Source of the DNA: Microbacterium marinum
Lineage (GTDB): Bacteria; Actinomycetota; Actinomycetes; Actinomycetales; Microbacteriaceae
Length of the DNA: 64,000 nucleotides
Direction of reading: 5' to 3'
Assembly (NCBI RefSeq): GCF_014204835.1
Contig: NZ_JACHMD010000001.1
Location: 1,178,001-1,242,000 of the forward strand
This document shows, piece after piece, positions 32,985 to 43,390 of this stretch. The notes beneath the pieces were generated by a model, which saw nothing but the letters and a program-made list of their open reading frames with translations, was not told where the DNA came from and did no database searches. The position numbers and the translations under genes are program-made. The number at the start of each line of letters is the position of its first letter. The stretch's first letter is position 1.

Positions 32985-34318
32985 TCGAACCCCGTCGCCT
33001 GCGCGTCGCGCTGCTGGGAGCCGGCGCGGTCGGCTCCCAGGTCGCGCGTCTGCTGCTGGCCCACGCCGACGAGCTCGCCGAGCGCGCCGGCGCGCCGCTG
33101 GATCTCGTCGGCATCGCCGTGCGCGATGTCCACGCCCGCCGTGAGGCCGATCTGCCCGCCGAGCTGTTCACGACCGACGCCGACACGCTCATCGCGGGGG
33201 CCGACATCGTCATCGAGGTGACCGGCGGGCTGGAGCCCGCGCGGACGCGGATCCTGCACGCACTGACGTCGGGCGCCGATGTCGTGACGGCCAACAAGGC
33301 CCTGCTGGCAACCCATGGCACCGAGATCTTCGAGGCGGCAGACCAGGTGGGTGCCACGGTCGCCTACGAGGCCGCCGTCGCCGGGGCGATCCCCATCATC
33401 CGGCCGCTGCGCGACTCCCTCGCCGGCGACCGCGTTCGGCGCATCATGGGCATCGTCAACGGGACCACCAACTACATCCTCGATCGGATGGACCGTGAAG
33501 GGCTGGACTTCGACGAGGTGCTCGCCGAGGCGCAGCGCCTCGGATACGCCGAAGCCGACCCGACCGCCGACGTCGAGGGATTCGACGCGGCCCAGAAGGC
33601 GGCGATCCTCGCCAGCCTGGCGTTCCACACCTCCGTGCCGCTGACGGCCGTCCACCGCGAGGGCATCACCTCGATCGACGCCGGTGTCATCGACGCCGCC
33701 CGCAAGGCCGGATACGTCGTCAAGCTGCTCGCCGTGTGCGAGCGCCTCGTCGATCAGCCCGACGCGGCGCCGTCGGGGGAGGCCATCTCGGTCCGCGTGT
33801 ACCCCGCTCTGGTTCCCCGGGACCACCCGCTCGCCTCGGTGCACGGCGCCAACAACGCGGTCTTCGTCGAGGCCGAAGCCGCCGGTCCCCTCATGTTCTA
33901 CGGCGCCGGCGCCGGCGGCGTTCAGACGGCCTCGGCCGTGCTCGGCGACGTCGTCTCGGCTGCCCGACGCCACATCGTCGGCGGGCCGGGGGTGGGGGAG
34001 TCCACCCGCGCGGGCCTGCCGATCGTCCCGATCGGCCGCATCACGACGAGCTGCCAGATCACCCTCGAGGTCGACGACCGTCCCGGTGTGCTGGCCACGG
34101 TCGCCGGCATCCTCAGCGACGGGAACGTGTCGATCGCGACCGTCGAGCAGACCACCTCCGGCGGCGCCGCCGCCGAGGAGGGCGAGGATGCCGTCGCGCA
34201 CCTCGTCATCGGAACCCACACGGCCCGGGAGCAGGACCTGGCCGACACCGTCGAGCGCCTGGCGGCCAACGCCGCCGTGCGCCGGGTGGTCTCGGTCCTG
34301 CGCGTAGAAGGAGACTGA
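32981..34318 (+). CDS. hom: Homoserine dehydrogenase
   Basis: A 445-residue enzyme that reduces aspartate semialdehyde to homoserine. It has an N-terminal Rossmann loop ([15 protein letters not shown]), the catalytic region around [14 protein letters not shown], and a C-terminal ACT domain (about 355-440: [19 protein letters not shown]) that usually mediates threonine feedback inhibition. ATGA overlap with lysA. It commits carbon to threonine and methionine. Confidence 0.95.
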   Translation: MIEPRRLRVALLGAGAVGSQVARLLLAHADELAERAGAPLDLVGIAVRDVHARREADLPAELFTTDADTLIAGADIVIEVTGGLEPARTRILHALTSGADVVTANKALLATHGTEIFEAADQVGATVAYEAAVAGAIPIIRPLRDSLAGDRVRRIMGIVNGTTNYILDRMDREGLDFDEVLAEAQRLGYAEADPTADVEGFDAAQKAAILASLAFHTSVPLTAVHREGITSIDAGVIDAARKAGYVVKLLAVCERLVDQPDAAPSGEAISVRVYPALVPRDHPLASVHGANNAVFVEAEAAGPLMFYGAGAGGVQTASAVLGDVVSAARRHIVGGPGVGESTRAGLPIVPIGRITTSCQITLEVDDRPGVLATVAGILSDGNVSIATVEQTTSGGAAAEEGEDAVAHLVIGTHTAREQDLADTVERLAANAAVRRVVSVLRVEGD

Positions 34319-34319
34319 C

Positions 34320-35402
34320 ATGGCACACGTCTGGCGCGGAGTCCTCCGCGAATTCGCCGATCGGCTCGGTGTCACCGATGCCTCCACCGTCGTGACGCTC
34401 GGCGAGGGCGGCACCCCGCTCATCCCCGCCGCGTCGCTGTCGCGCCTCACCGGCGCCGACGTCTACGTCAAGTTCGAAGGAATGAACCCCACGGGCTCGT
34501 TCAAGGACCGCGGCATGACGGTCGCGCTCTCGCGCGCGGTCGAGCATGGCGCCGAAGCCGTCATCTGCGCCTCGACGGGCAACACGTCGGCATCCGCCGC
34601 GGCGTACGCCGCACACGCGGGGATCACTGCGGCGGTGCTCGTGCCCGAGGGCAAGATCGCGATGGGCAAGCTGAGCCAGGCGGTCGCCCACGACGGACGC
34701 CTCATCCAGATCCGCGGCAACTTCGACGACTGTCTCGAGATCGCACGCGAGCTCGCCACCGGGTACAAGGTGCACCTCGTCAACTCGGTGAACCCCGACC
34801 GCATCGAGGGACAGAAGACGGCCGCATACGAGGTCGTCAGCCAGCTCGGCGACGCCCCCGACTTCCACTTCATCCCCGTCGGCAATGCCGGCAACTACAC
34901 CGCCTACTCCCGCGGCTATCGCGAGGAGGCCGCGCGCGGCGTCGCGACGAAGGTGCCCCGCATGTTCGGTTTCCAGGCCGAGGGCTCCGCGCCGCTCGTG
35001 CGCGGTGAGGTCGTGAAGCACCCCGAGACGATCGCGTCCGCGATCCGCATCGGCAACCCGGCGTCCTGGGAGCTCGCGCTGGAGGCCAAGTCCGCCACCG
35101 ACGGCTGGTTCGGCGCGATCGACGACGACCGGATCCTGGCCGCGCAGAAGCTGCTCGCCGGCACGGTCGGCGTCTTCGTCGAGCCGGCCTCGGCGATCAG
35201 CGTCGCCGGCCTTCTCGACCGCGCCGAGGCCGGCGTGATCCCGGCCGGGGCGACCGTCGTGCTCACGGTCACCGGTCACGGGCTCAAGGACCCCCAGTGG
35301 GCCCTCCGCAACACCGACGGATCGCAGGTCGAGCCTCTCGTGGTGGATGCCGCGACGAGCGAAGTCGCGTCCGCGCTCGACCTGACGCCCGTCCAGGGAT
35401 GA
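34320..35402 (+). CDS. thrC: Threonine synthase
   Basis: A 360-residue PLP enzyme converting O-phosphohomoserine to threonine. The PLP lysine lies in [18 protein letters not shown] (about residues 55-72), followed by the phosphate loop [17 protein letters not shown] at 34320 with GAAGGAG 8 nt upstream, 1 nt after hom. It is the short actinobacterial form. thrB overlaps its stop by 4 nt. Confidence 0.95.
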   Translation: MAHVWRGVLREFADRLGVTDASTVVTLGEGGTPLIPAASLSRLTGADVYVKFEGMNPTGSFKDRGMTVALSRAVEHGAEAVICASTGNTSASAAAYAAHAGITAAVLVPEGKIAMGKLSQAVAHDGRLIQIRGNFDDCLEIARELATGYKVHLVNSVNPDRIEGQKTAAYEVVSQLGDAPDFHFIPVGNAGNYTAYSRGYREEAARGVATKVPRMFGFQAEGSAPLVRGEVVKHPETIASAIRIGNPASWELALEAKSATDGWFGAIDDDRILAAQKLLAGTVGVFVEPASAISVAGLLDRAEAGVIPAGATVVLTVTGHGLKDPQWALRNTDGSQVEPLVVDAATSEVASALDLTPVQG

Positions 35403-36331
35403 CCCTCCCCGGCCGCAGCGTCGCCGTCCGCGTGCCGGCGACCAGCGCCAACCTCGGCCCCGGGTTCGACACGCTCGGTCTCGCTCTCAGCGTCCACGAC
35501 GAGCTCGTCGTGACTGTGCTCCCGGGGCCCGGCCTCGAGATCGTCGTCGCCGGAGAGGGCGCGCAGGACGTGCCGACGGATGCGTCCCACCTCGTCGTGC
35601 GCTCGATGGCTTACGCGTTCGAGGCGTGTGGGCGGGCGATGCCCGGTATCCGCCTCGAGGCGCGCAATGCGATCCCACACGGGCGCGGCATGGGCTCGTC
35701 CGGGGCTGCCGTCGTCGCGGGACTCCTCGCGGCCAAGGGACTTCTGGCCGGCGACGTCGAGCTCGGCCCGGAGACGCTGCTGCGGCTGGCGACGGAACTC
35801 GAGGGACACCCCGACAACGTCGCACCCGCCCTGTTCGGCGGACTGACGATCGCGTGGGTCGACGACCACGGTCCTCAGCACAAGAAGCTCGCCGTGCACC
35901 GTGGGGTGTCGCCGCTCGTGTTCGTACCGGATTTCACGATGTCCACCTCCGTCGCCCGAGGGTTGGCGCCGCTCCAGGTGACCCGTGAGGATGCGGTCTT
36001 CAACGTGTCGCGGTCGGCGCTGCTGATCGCCGCGCTCACCCAGAGCCCGGAACTCCTCATGGCGGCGACCGAGGACAAGCTCCACCAGTCCTATCGCGCG
36101 CAGGCCATGCCCGAGACCGACAAGCTCGTCCGAGGGCTCCGAGCGGGCGGTTTCGCCGCCGTCGTCTCGGGTGCCGGGCCGAGCGTGCTCGTCCTGGCGG
36201 ACGGCCCCGGAAGGCGGCTCGATGCCGTCGACCATGCCGCTGCGCTCACCGACACGCGGTGGCTTCCACGCCTGCTGGCCGTCGATGTCAAGGGTGGTAC
36301 AGTGAGGGACAACGCGGAGGATGCCACGTAA
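35399..36331 (+). CDS. thrB: Homoserine kinase
   Basis: A 310-residue GHMP kinase that phosphorylates homoserine. [18 protein letters not shown] is the N-terminal family motif, [18 protein letters not shown] is the phosphate-binding loop, and [10 protein letters not shown] is the C-terminal GHMP motif. The ATG at 35399 overlaps the thrC stop (ATGA). Last of the lysA-hom-thrC-thrB set. Confidence 0.95.
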   Translation: MTLPGRSVAVRVPATSANLGPGFDTLGLALSVHDELVVTVLPGPGLEIVVAGEGAQDVPTDASHLVVRSMAYAFEACGRAMPGIRLEARNAIPHGRGMGSSGAAVVAGLLAAKGLLAGDVELGPETLLRLATELEGHPDNVAPALFGGLTIAWVDDHGPQHKKLAVHRGVSPLVFVPDFTMSTSVARGLAPLQVTREDAVFNVSRSALLIAALTQSPELLMAATEDKLHQSYRAQAMPETDKLVRGLRAGGFAAVVSGAGPSVLVLADGPGRRLDAVDHAAALTDTRWLPRLLAVDVKGGTVRDNAEDAT

Positions 36332-36497
36332 TCACGTGAATCTGCCCTCCATCGCAATCTGCGAAGCACCGCACATCCCCTCTCATCCGGGTCGGCGCGT
36401 CACCTGTGTTCGCGTGAACACCCACCTGAGGATCGGTCTCCGTCGTGGACGGGGCCAGCTGCGGTTCATGACTTTCCACATCTGAAAGGGAGAACTC
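36332..36497 (+). other. rho leader region
   Basis: 166 nt between thrB and rho without a gene. It holds a small perfect inverted repeat (GTGTTC at 36406-36411 with GAACAC at 36416-36421) and the rho ribosome-binding site GAAAGGGAG. Rho commonly limits its own leader transcription, but nothing here proves that. Confidence 0.4.
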
Positions 36498-38453
36498 GTG
36501 GAGTCCATCTCCGAGATCCAGACCGGCGACGACGTCGCCACCACCACCGACGCCCCGGCATCCGCCGCCGTCGAGAACACCGAAGCGGCAGCACCCGCCG
36601 AGGCTGAGAAGCCCGCGAAGGCGCCGCGCAAGCGCGCACCGCGCCGCGCAAAGAGCACCGACGCTCCGGACGCTGCAGCCGGCACCGACACGGCAGCCGC
36701 CGACGCAGCCCCCGCCGCCGACGCGGCGGAGGCGCCCGTCGAGGCCGACGAGGCGGCCCCCGCCGCCCCCGCGCGCAAGAAGCCCGCGCGCCGTTCTGCG
36801 GCCGCCAAGGCCGCCGAGGAAGCCGCCGCAGCGGAAGCCACCGAGGCGCCCGCGCAGTCTGCTCCCGAGGTCGCGCCCGACGAGTCCGCGCCCGAGCAGG
36901 GCGCTCCCGAGCAGGGCGCCCCCGAGCAGGGCGCCGAGGCCGACGCGCCCGCCGACGGCGACACGTCTGCCGAGGGCGACAAGCCCGCCGAGGGCGAGGG
37001 GTCGGCGCGCAGCCGCTCCCGGTCGCGCAGCCGCAGCCGCAACCGCAATAAGGGCGAGAACGGCCAGGCTTCCCAGAACGGTCAGAACGGCCAGGGCAAC
37101 CAGAACGGCCAGGGAAACCAGAACACCCAGGGCAACCAGAACCAGGGCGGCTCCGACAAGCCCGCGATCGACGACCGGAACGACGACGAGCAGGGCCAGG
37201 GCCGCGGCCGCCAGCGCAACAAGCGCCGCGGCCAGAACGGTCCCGCAGACGAGTTCGACACCGAGATCGGCGAGGACGACGTCCTGATCCCGATCGCCGG
37301 CATCCTCGACGTCCTCGACAACTACGCCTTCGTCCGCACCACGGGATACCTCCCCGGCCAGAGCGACGTCTACGTCTCGCTCGGTCAGGTGAAGAAGTAC
37401 AACCTGCGCAAGGGTGACGCGGTCGTCGGTGCCATCAAGCAGCCCCGCGAGGGCGAGCAGTCCAGCCGCCAGAAGTACAACGCGCTGGTCAAGGTCGACG
37501 CCATCAACGGTCTGTCGGTGGACGACGCGGCATCCCGTGTCGAGTTCTCGAAGCTGACCCCCCTCTACCCGCAGGAGCGCCTGCGTCTGGAGACGGCGCC
37601 CGAGAAGCTCACCCAGCGGATCATCGACCTCGTGGCTCCCATCGGCAAGGGACAGCGCGGCCTGATCGTCGCGCCGCCCAAGGCCGGCAAGACGATCGTG
37701 CTGCAGCAGATCGCGAACGCGATCGCGACGAACAACCCCGAGGTCCACCTCATGGTGGTGCTCGTCGACGAGCGGCCCGAAGAGGTCACCGACATGCAGC
37801 GCACGGTCAAGGGAGAGGTCATCGCCTCCACCTTCGATCGTCCCGCCGAGGACCACACGACCGTCGCCGAGCTCGCCATCGAGCGCGCCAAGCGTCTCGT
37901 CGAGCTGGGTCGCGACGTCGTCGTGCTGCTCGACTCGATCACCCGCCTCGGCCGCGCGTACAACATCTCGGCGCCCACCTCGGGTCGCGTGCTCACCGGT
38001 GGCGTCGACGCCTCGGCGCTCTACCCGCCCAAGCGCTTCTTCGGCGCGGCCCGCAACATCGAAAACGGCGGCTCGCTGACGATCCTCGCCACCGCGCTCG
38101 TGGAGACCGGCTCCAAGATGGACGAGGTCATCTTCGAGGAGTTCAAGGGAACCGGCAACAGCGAGCTGCGACTGTCGCGCCAGCTCGCCGACAAGCGCAT
38201 CTTCCCGGCCGTCGACGTCAACGCGTCCTCGACCCGCCGCGAAGAGATGCTGCTCTCGAACGACGAGGTCAAGATCACGTGGAAGCTGCGCCGGGCCCTC
38301 GCGGGCCTCGACCCGCAGCAGGCGCTGGAGGTCGTGCTCGGCAAGCTCAAGGAGACCGGCTCCAACGTCGAGTTCCTCGTGCAGATGCAGAAGTCGATCC
38401 CGGCACCCGCAGCCGGCGGCCACGGTGGCGGGCACGACAACAGCATCCGCTGA
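36498..38453 (+). CDS. rho: Transcription termination factor Rho with long disordered N-terminus
   Basis: A 651-residue Rho. The first 250 or so residues are low complexity: an Ala/Glu/Pro/Lys-rich part, a triple EQGAP repeat, an SRSRSR stretch and an Asn/Gln/Gly-rich tract (about residues 190-215). The Rho core then follows with an RNA-binding cold-shock-like domain (LDNYAFVRTTGYLPGQSDVYV) and the hexameric RNA helicase domain with Walker A PPKAGKT at about 393-399. GTG start at 36498 with GAAAGGGAG upstream. Rho ends untranslated transcripts; the extension is typical of actinobacteria. Confidence 0.95.
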   Translation: MESISEIQTGDDVATTTDAPASAAVENTEAAAPAEAEKPAKAPRKRAPRRAKSTDAPDAAAGTDTAAADAAPAADAAEAPVEADEAAPAAPARKKPARRSAAAKAAEEAAAAEATEAPAQSAPEVAPDESAPEQGAPEQGAPEQGAEADAPADGDTSAEGDKPAEGEGSARSRSRSRSRSRNRNKGENGQASQNGQNGQGNQNGQGNQNTQGNQNQGGSDKPAIDDRNDDEQGQGRGRQRNKRRGQNGPADEFDTEIGEDDVLIPIAGILDVLDNYAFVRTTGYLPGQSDVYVSLGQVKKYNLRKGDAVVGAIKQPREGEQSSRQKYNALVKVDAINGLSVDDAASRVEFSKLTPLYPQERLRLETAPEKLTQRIIDLVAPIGKGQRGLIVAPPKAGKTIVLQQIANAIATNNPEVHLMVVLVDERPEEVTDMQRTVKGEVIASTFDRPAEDHTTVAELAIERAKRLVELGRDVVVLLDSITRLGRAYNISAPTSGRVLTGGVDASALYPPKRFFGAARNIENGGSLTILATALVETGSKMDEVIFEEFKGTGNSELRLSRQLADKRIFPAVDVNASSTRREEMLLSNDEVKITWKLRRALAGLDPQQALEVVLGKLKETGSNVEFLVQMQKSIPAPAAGGHGGGHDNSIR

Positions 38454-38465
38454 GCCGGCGCGGCG

Positions 38466-39545
38466 ATGTTCGAGTCCGTCCAGTCGCTGATCGACGAGCA
38501 CCGCGCGGTGCAGGAGGAGCTCTCCGACCCCGCGGTGCACGCCGATGCGGCACGCGCCAAGCGCGTCAACCGTCGGTACGCGGAGCTGTCGCGCATCGTC
38601 GCGGCGTACGACGCGTGGACGGCTGCGTCCGACGATCTGGCGGCGGCGCGTGAGCTTGCCCGCGAGGATGCCGCGTTCGCGGATGAGGTTCCGGTCCTCG
38701 AAGACGGCCTCGCGGCGGCTCAGGAACGGCTGCGGCGCCTGCTCATCCCGCGTGACCCCGACGACGCGCGGGACGTGATCATGGAGATCAAGGCGGGCGA
38801 GGGCGGCGCGGAATCCGCGCTGTTCGCCGCAGATCTGCTGCGCATGTACCTGCAGTACGCCGCGTCGAAGGGGTGGAAGACCGAGCTCCTCGAGCGCAAC
38901 GAGAGCGACCTCGGCGGCTACAAGGACGTGCAGGTCGCGATCAAGGGCTCCAGTTCCGATCCGGCGCAGGGCGTTTGGGCGCACCTGAAGTACGAGGGCG
39001 GCGTGCACCGCGTGCAGCGCGTGCCCGCGACCGAGTCGCAGGGCCGTATCCACACCTCCACCACGGGCGTGCTCGTGTTCCCCGAGGTGGACGAGCCCGA
39101 AGAGGTTCAGATCGACCCGAACGATCTGAAGATCGATGTCTTCCGTTCCTCCGGCCCCGGCGGCCAATCGGTGAACACGACCGACTCCGCCGTGCGGATC
39201 ACGCACGTGCCCACCGGCATCGTCGTGTCGATGCAGAACGAGAAGAGCCAGCTGCAGAACCGCGAGGCGGGCATGCGCGTGCTGCGCGCGCGCCTGCTCG
39301 CCAAACAGCAGGAAGAGCGGGATGCCGCGGCATCCGATGCCCGGAGATCGCAGATCCGGGGCATGGACCGCTCGGAGCGCATCCGCACCTACAACTTCCC
39401 CGAGAACCGCATCGCGGATCACCGCACGGGGTACAAGGCCTACAACCTCGACCAGGTGATGGACGGCGCTCTCGCGCCGATCATCGAGTCGGCGATCTCC
39501 GCCGACGAAGAGGCGCAGCTGGCGGCGCTGGGCGCCGACGACTGA
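38466..39545 (+). CDS. prfA: Peptide chain release factor 1
   Basis: A 359-residue class I release factor for UAA and UAG stops. The codon-recognition tripeptide PAT is in [14 protein letters not shown], which marks RF1 and not RF2. The catalytic GGQ is in [14 protein letters not shown]. It lies 12 nt after rho. In many actinobacteria prmC, which methylates this Gln, comes next; here it is displaced by about 3.8 kb. Confidence 0.95.
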   Translation: MFESVQSLIDEHRAVQEELSDPAVHADAARAKRVNRRYAELSRIVAAYDAWTAASDDLAAARELAREDAAFADEVPVLEDGLAAAQERLRRLLIPRDPDDARDVIMEIKAGEGGAESALFAADLLRMYLQYAASKGWKTELLERNESDLGGYKDVQVAIKGSSSDPAQGVWAHLKYEGGVHRVQRVPATESQGRIHTSTTGVLVFPEVDEPEEVQIDPNDLKIDVFRSSGPGGQSVNTTDSAVRITHVPTGIVVSMQNEKSQLQNREAGMRVLRARLLAKQQEERDAAASDARRSQIRGMDRSERIRTYNFPENRIADHRTGYKAYNLDQVMDGALAPIIESAISADEEAQLAALGADD

Positions 39546-39565
39546 CTCCCGCGGAAAGGACGCGC

Positions 39566-40735
39566 ATGCCCACTGATTTCGATGCGATCTCGGAGGAGCG
39601 TCTGCGCGCCGCGGGCAGCATGAAATGGAGCGCGTACCCGGGCACGATCGGCGCGTGGGTGGCGGAGATGGACTTCGGTGTCGCCGAACCCATCGCATCA
39701 GCGGTCTCCGACGCCCTGTCGTCAGGGCTGACCGGGTACCTCCCCGCGGCGCTGTCGACGGACCTCGCTGCGGCCACGTCGCAGTGGTACGAACGCCGGT
39801 ACGGATGGCGGCCCGACCCGGAGCGGATCCATCCCGTCCCCGATGTCATCACCGCATATCAGGTCGCGATCGAGCGCTTCAGCGCTCCCGGGTCTGCGGT
39901 CATCGTGCCGACGCCCGCGTACATGCCGTTCCTGTTCGTGCCGCCGATGCAGGATCGGCGCGTCATCGAAGTGCCCTCGATCGAGGTCGACGGGCGCATG
40001 ACGATGGACCTCGACAGCATCTCCCGGGCCTTCGAGGACGGCGGCGGACTCGTCGTGCTCTGCAATCCCCACAACCCTCTCGGCACCGTGTTCACCCGCA
40101 CCGAGCTGCTCGCGTTGGCGGAGGTCGTGGACGCCCACGACGGGCGCGTCTTCTCGGACGAGATCCACGCCCCGATCGTCTACGGGGATACCGTCCACGT
40201 CCCCTACGCGTCGGTGTCGGAGGTCGCAGCAGGGCACACCGTGACGGCGGCATCCGCCTCCAAGGCATGGAACCTGGCAGGGCTCAAGTGCGCGCAGGTC
40301 ATCCTGTCCAACGACGTGGACGCGGCGGCCTGGGCCGAGTTCGGTCCGTGGGCAGGGCACGGCACGGCCACGGTCGGAGTCATCGCGAACATCGCGGCGT
40401 ACCGTGACGGTGAATCGTGGCTCGAGGGCGTCGTCGACTATCTGGACGGCAATCGCCGAGCGCTCGTCGACGGCCTCGCTCGGCACGCACCGCACGCACG
40501 GGTGGCGATGCCCGAAGGCTCCTACATCGCGCTGATCGATCTGCGGGCCTATGCCCTCGAGGGAGACCTGGGGGAGTGGTTCCGCGAGAATGCTCAGGTC
40601 TCGATGACCGACGGCCGCGCGTGCGGGGAGGCCGGCGTGGGGCAGGTCCGCTTCGTCTTCGCCCTCCCGCGCCCGCTGCTGGAGGTCGCGATCGAGCGGA
40701 TCGGAGCCGCTCTCGCGGGAGTTCCACTCCGCTGA
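39566..40735 (+). CDS. MalY/PatB-type aminotransferase (putative cystathionine beta-lyase)
   Basis: A 389-residue fold-type I PLP enzyme. It starts MPTDFDAISEERLRAAGSMKW, the MalY/PatB N-terminus, and has NPHNPLGTVFTR, the SDEIHAPIVY motif and the PLP lysine in ASASKAWNLAGLK. These proteins split cystathionine or other C-S bonds. ATG at 39566, 20 nt after prfA. It sits next to the cysteine genes, which supports a sulfur-metabolism role. Confidence 0.85.
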   Translation: MPTDFDAISEERLRAAGSMKWSAYPGTIGAWVAEMDFGVAEPIASAVSDALSSGLTGYLPAALSTDLAAATSQWYERRYGWRPDPERIHPVPDVITAYQVAIERFSAPGSAVIVPTPAYMPFLFVPPMQDRRVIEVPSIEVDGRMTMDLDSISRAFEDGGGLVVLCNPHNPLGTVFTRTELLALAEVVDAHDGRVFSDEIHAPIVYGDTVHVPYASVSEVAAGHTVTAASASKAWNLAGLKCAQVILSNDVDAAAWAEFGPWAGHGTATVGVIANIAAYRDGESWLEGVVDYLDGNRRALVDGLARHAPHARVAMPEGSYIALIDLRAYALEGDLGEWFRENAQVSMTDGRACGEAGVGQVRFVFALPRPLLEVAIERIGAALAGVPLR

Positions 40736-40742
40736 GCTGCGC

Positions 40743-41321
40743 TCAGATGTGGTACTCGGGCGCGGTCAGGAGCGCGCGGGTGTCCTCACTGGCTGTGCGA
40801 CGTCGCGCGCGGGCCGGAACCCCGACGAGCACGGAGTCCGCGGGTGCGTCCTTCGTGACGACAGCGTTCGCACCGACGACGGAGTGGGCGCCGATCCGCA
40901 CCGGACCGAGGATCTTCGCCCCCGCCCCCACGGCGACGCCGTCTTCGAGCGTCGGATGCCGCTTCCCGGCATCCCGCGTGCGCCCTCCGAGGGTGACGCC
41001 GTGGTACAGCATGACGTCGTCACCGACCTCGGCCGTCTCGCCGATGACCACGCCCATCCCGTGGTCGATGAAGAATCGCGACCCGATGCGGGCGCCGGGA
41101 TGGATCTCGATGCCGGTCAGCCATCGGGTGATCTGTGACAGGGCGCGAGCGGGGAAGCGGAGCCCTCGGACCCAGAGGGCGTGCGCCGCACGGTGGCTCC
41201 AGACGGCGTGGAGACCGGGGTAGAGGAGCGCGATCTCGACGCCACCGCGGGCGGCGGGATCGCGCAGCTTCGCGGCGGCGATGTCTTCGCGCGCCGCGCG
41301 GAGCATGTCACCGACGCTCAC
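40743..41321 (-). CDS. cysE: Serine O-acetyltransferase
   Basis: A 192-residue left-handed beta-helix acetyltransferase that makes O-acetylserine from serine and acetyl-CoA. The [30 protein letters not shown] hexapeptide-repeat region (about 72-101) and the C-terminal catalytic loop are clear. The short length matches the Bacillus-like form. The GTG start at 41321 overlaps the stop of the second cysK (GTGA), so they are coupled. Convergent with the MalY/PatB gene. Confidence 0.92.
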   Translation of the reverse strand: MSVGDMLRAAREDIAAAKLRDPAARGGVEIALLYPGLHAVWSHRAAHALWVRGLRFPARALSQITRWLTGIEIHPGARIGSRFFIDHGMGVVIGETAEVGDDVMLYHGVTLGGRTRDAGKRHPTLEDGVAVGAGAKILGPVRIGAHSVVGANAVVTKDAPADSVLVGVPARARRRTASEDTRALLTAPEYHI

Positions 41322-42265
41322 GCCGTCTCCTCCTCGCGGAGGTGTGCGTAGAGCGCGGTCGAGAGGTAGCGTTCCCCGGCGTCGGGGACGATGACGACGA
41401 TCCGACCGCCCGCGGACTCCGGCCGGCGCGCGATCTGGAGGGCTGCCCACACGGCGGCGCCCGCCGACATCCCCGCGAGGATCCCCTCACGGGTGGCGAG
41501 GTCCCGCGCGACGGTGAGCGCGTCGTCGAACTCGGCGTCGAAGATCTCGTCGACGACCTCCCGATCGAGGACGGCGGGGACGAAGTTCGGGCCGATGCCC
41601 TGGATGCGATGGCCGCCCGCGCGCCCCTCGGTGAGGACGGGGGAGTCCTTCGGCTCGACGAGGGCGACCTTCACGGCGGCATCCTTCGCCTTGAGGGCCT
41701 GGCCGACCCCGGTCACCGTGCCGCCGGTGCCGGAGCCTGCGACGAACCAGTCGATGCGACCGTCGGTGTCTGCCCAGATCTCCTCCGCGGTCGTGCGGCG
41801 GTGAATGGCGGCGTTCGCCTCATGCTCGAACTGGCGGGCGAGGATCGCCCCCGGGGTCTCGGCCACGATGCGCTTCGCCGTGTCGACGGCCTCCGTCATG
41901 CCCTTGTGCGGGTCGGTCAGGACCAGCTCGGCACCGTAGGCCTTCAACAGGGTGCGGCGCTCCTTCGACATCGAGGCGGGCATCGTGAGGATGACCTTGT
42001 ACCCGCGCGCCGCGCCGATGAGGGCGAGTGAGATCCCGGTGTTCCCGCTGGTCGACTCCACGATCGTCCCGCCGGGAGCGAGCTCACCGGCGGCCTCTGC
42101 CGCCTCGACGAGAGCGAACCCGAGCCGGTCCTTCACGCTGGCCCCGGGGTTGTAGAACTCCAGCTTCACGAGCACCTCGGCGTGGAGGCCCTCGGTCAGG
42201 GCGTTCAGCCGCACGAGCGGGGTGCGTCCGAAGGCGTGGGTGATGTCGGGAAGGATGCCGGGCAC
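41318..42265 (-). CDS. Cysteine synthase, second paralogue
   Basis: A 315-residue O-acetylserine sulfhydrylase-type PLP enzyme. The PLP lysine is Lys45 in ASVKDRLG, and the asparagine loop is TSGNTG. It is closely similar to the enzyme encoded just upstream, plainly a tandem duplication that has since diverged (for example [14 protein letters not shown] against [14 protein letters not shown]). GTG start at 42265, 35 nt after the first copy. It may be a CysK, CysM or cystathionine-synthase-like variant; nothing in view decides. Confidence 0.87.
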   Translation of the reverse strand: MPGILPDITHAFGRTPLVRLNALTEGLHAEVLVKLEFYNPGASVKDRLGFALVEAAEAAGELAPGGTIVESTSGNTGISLALIGAARGYKVILTMPASMSKERRTLLKAYGAELVLTDPHKGMTEAVDTAKRIVAETPGAILARQFEHEANAAIHRRTTAEEIWADTDGRIDWFVAGSGTGGTVTGVGQALKAKDAAVKVALVEPKDSPVLTEGRAGGHRIQGIGPNFVPAVLDREVVDEIFDAEFDDALTVARDLATREGILAGMSAGAAVWAALQIARRPESAGGRIVVIVPDAGERYLSTALYAHLREEETA

Positions 42266-42300
42266 GGGTTCGCTTTCGATCGGGTGGGCGGTGGTGCGGA

Positions 42301-43236
42301 TCAGTCGCGGAGGTGCTCGTACAGCGCGGTCGAGAGGTACCGCTCGCCGAACGACGGGATGATGACGACGATGTTCTTGCCCTCGGCCTCGGGGCGAGCG
42401 GCGACCTGGAGTGCCGCCCAGACGGCGGCGCCGGAGGAGATGCCGACGAGGATGCCCTCCTTCGTCGCGACCTCGCGGGCCGTGGCGATCGCGTCGTCGA
42501 ACGTGACGTCCTGCACCTCGTCGATGACGCCCTGGTCGAGGATCGGCGGAATGAAGTTCGGGCCGATGCCCTGGATCTTGTGGGGTCCGGGCTTGCCTTC
42601 GGTGAGGAGCGGCGAGTCCTTCGGCTCGACAGCCACGACCTTCGCCTCGGGGGCGCGCTCCTTCAGCACCTGGCCGACACCGGTGATCGTCCCGCCGGTG
42701 CCGATGCCGGCGACGAAGTAGCCGATCTCGCCGTCGGTGTCGCGGAGGATCTCCTCGGCCGTCGTCTTCTTGTGGACCTCGACGTTGGCCTGGTTCGCGA
42801 ACTGCTTCGCGAGCACGGCGCCGGGCGTTTCGCCGGCGATCTTCTCGGCCTCGGCGACTGCGCCTTTCATGCCGAGCGACGGGTCGGTGAGCACGAGCTC
42901 CGCACCGTAGGCCTTCAGGAGCATCCGGCGCTCGACGGACATCGACGACGGCATGGTGAGGATGACCTTGTACCCACGCGCGGCGCCGACCATCGCGAGT
43001 GCGATGCCGGTGTTGCCGCTCGTCCCCTCGACGATCGTGCCCCCGGGCTTCAGTTCGCCCGACGCCTCCGCGGCATCCACGATCGCGATACCCAGACGGT
43101 CCTTGACCGATGACGCCGGATTGTAGAACTCGAGCTTCGCGAGCACGGTGCCGGGCAGACCCTCCGACACGCGGTTGAGGCGGACGAGGGGGGTGTTGCC
43201 GAATGCGCTCGTGATGTCGGAGTGGATGCCGGGCAT
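42301..43236 (-). CDS. cysK: Cysteine synthase A
   Basis: A 311-residue fold-type II PLP enzyme making cysteine from O-acetylserine and sulfide. It shows [10 protein letters not shown] at the N-terminus, Lys45 in [14 protein letters not shown] at about 72-77 and a GTGGTITG phosphate loop. The ATG at 43236 has GAAAGG upstream. First gene of the cysK-cysK-cysE unit; the CysE product feeds it, and the two enzymes normally form the cysteine synthase complex through the CysE C-terminus. Confidence 0.93.
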   Translation of the reverse strand: MPGIHSDITSAFGNTPLVRLNRVSEGLPGTVLAKLEFYNPASSVKDRLGIAIVDAAEASGELKPGGTIVEGTSGNTGIALAMVGAARGYKVILTMPSSMSVERRMLLKAYGAELVLTDPSLGMKGAVAEAEKIAGETPGAVLAKQFANQANVEVHKKTTAEEILRDTDGEIGYFVAGIGTGGTITGVGQVLKERAPEAKVVAVEPKDSPLLTEGKPGPHKIQGIGPNFIPPILDQGVIDEVQDVTFDDAIATAREVATKEGILVGISSGAAVWAALQVAARPEAEGKNIVVIIPSFGERYLSTALYEHLRD

Positions 43237-43390
43237 GGGATGCCTTTCGTGCGGAGAGAACGGTCGGATGCGGTTCGCAGAAACGCCACAAGCCTACGCG
43301 GCACAGGGAACGAGGGGCCGAGTGTGACGCCGTGCTCCGCGCCGGATCCTCCTGGGCGACCCATCGCGCGGCGGTACGCTGGAGGTTCCC

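Noticed and set aside
36891..37150. Tandem sequence repeats that might suggest a CRISPR array
   Set aside because: The units are short, in frame and encode EQGAP and NGQGNQ-type repeats of Rho; there are no spacers.
36288..39698. 1136-residue minus-strand frame over rho and prfA
   Set aside because: Shadow of two unmistakable genes; the sequence is low complexity, mirroring the biased codons of rho.
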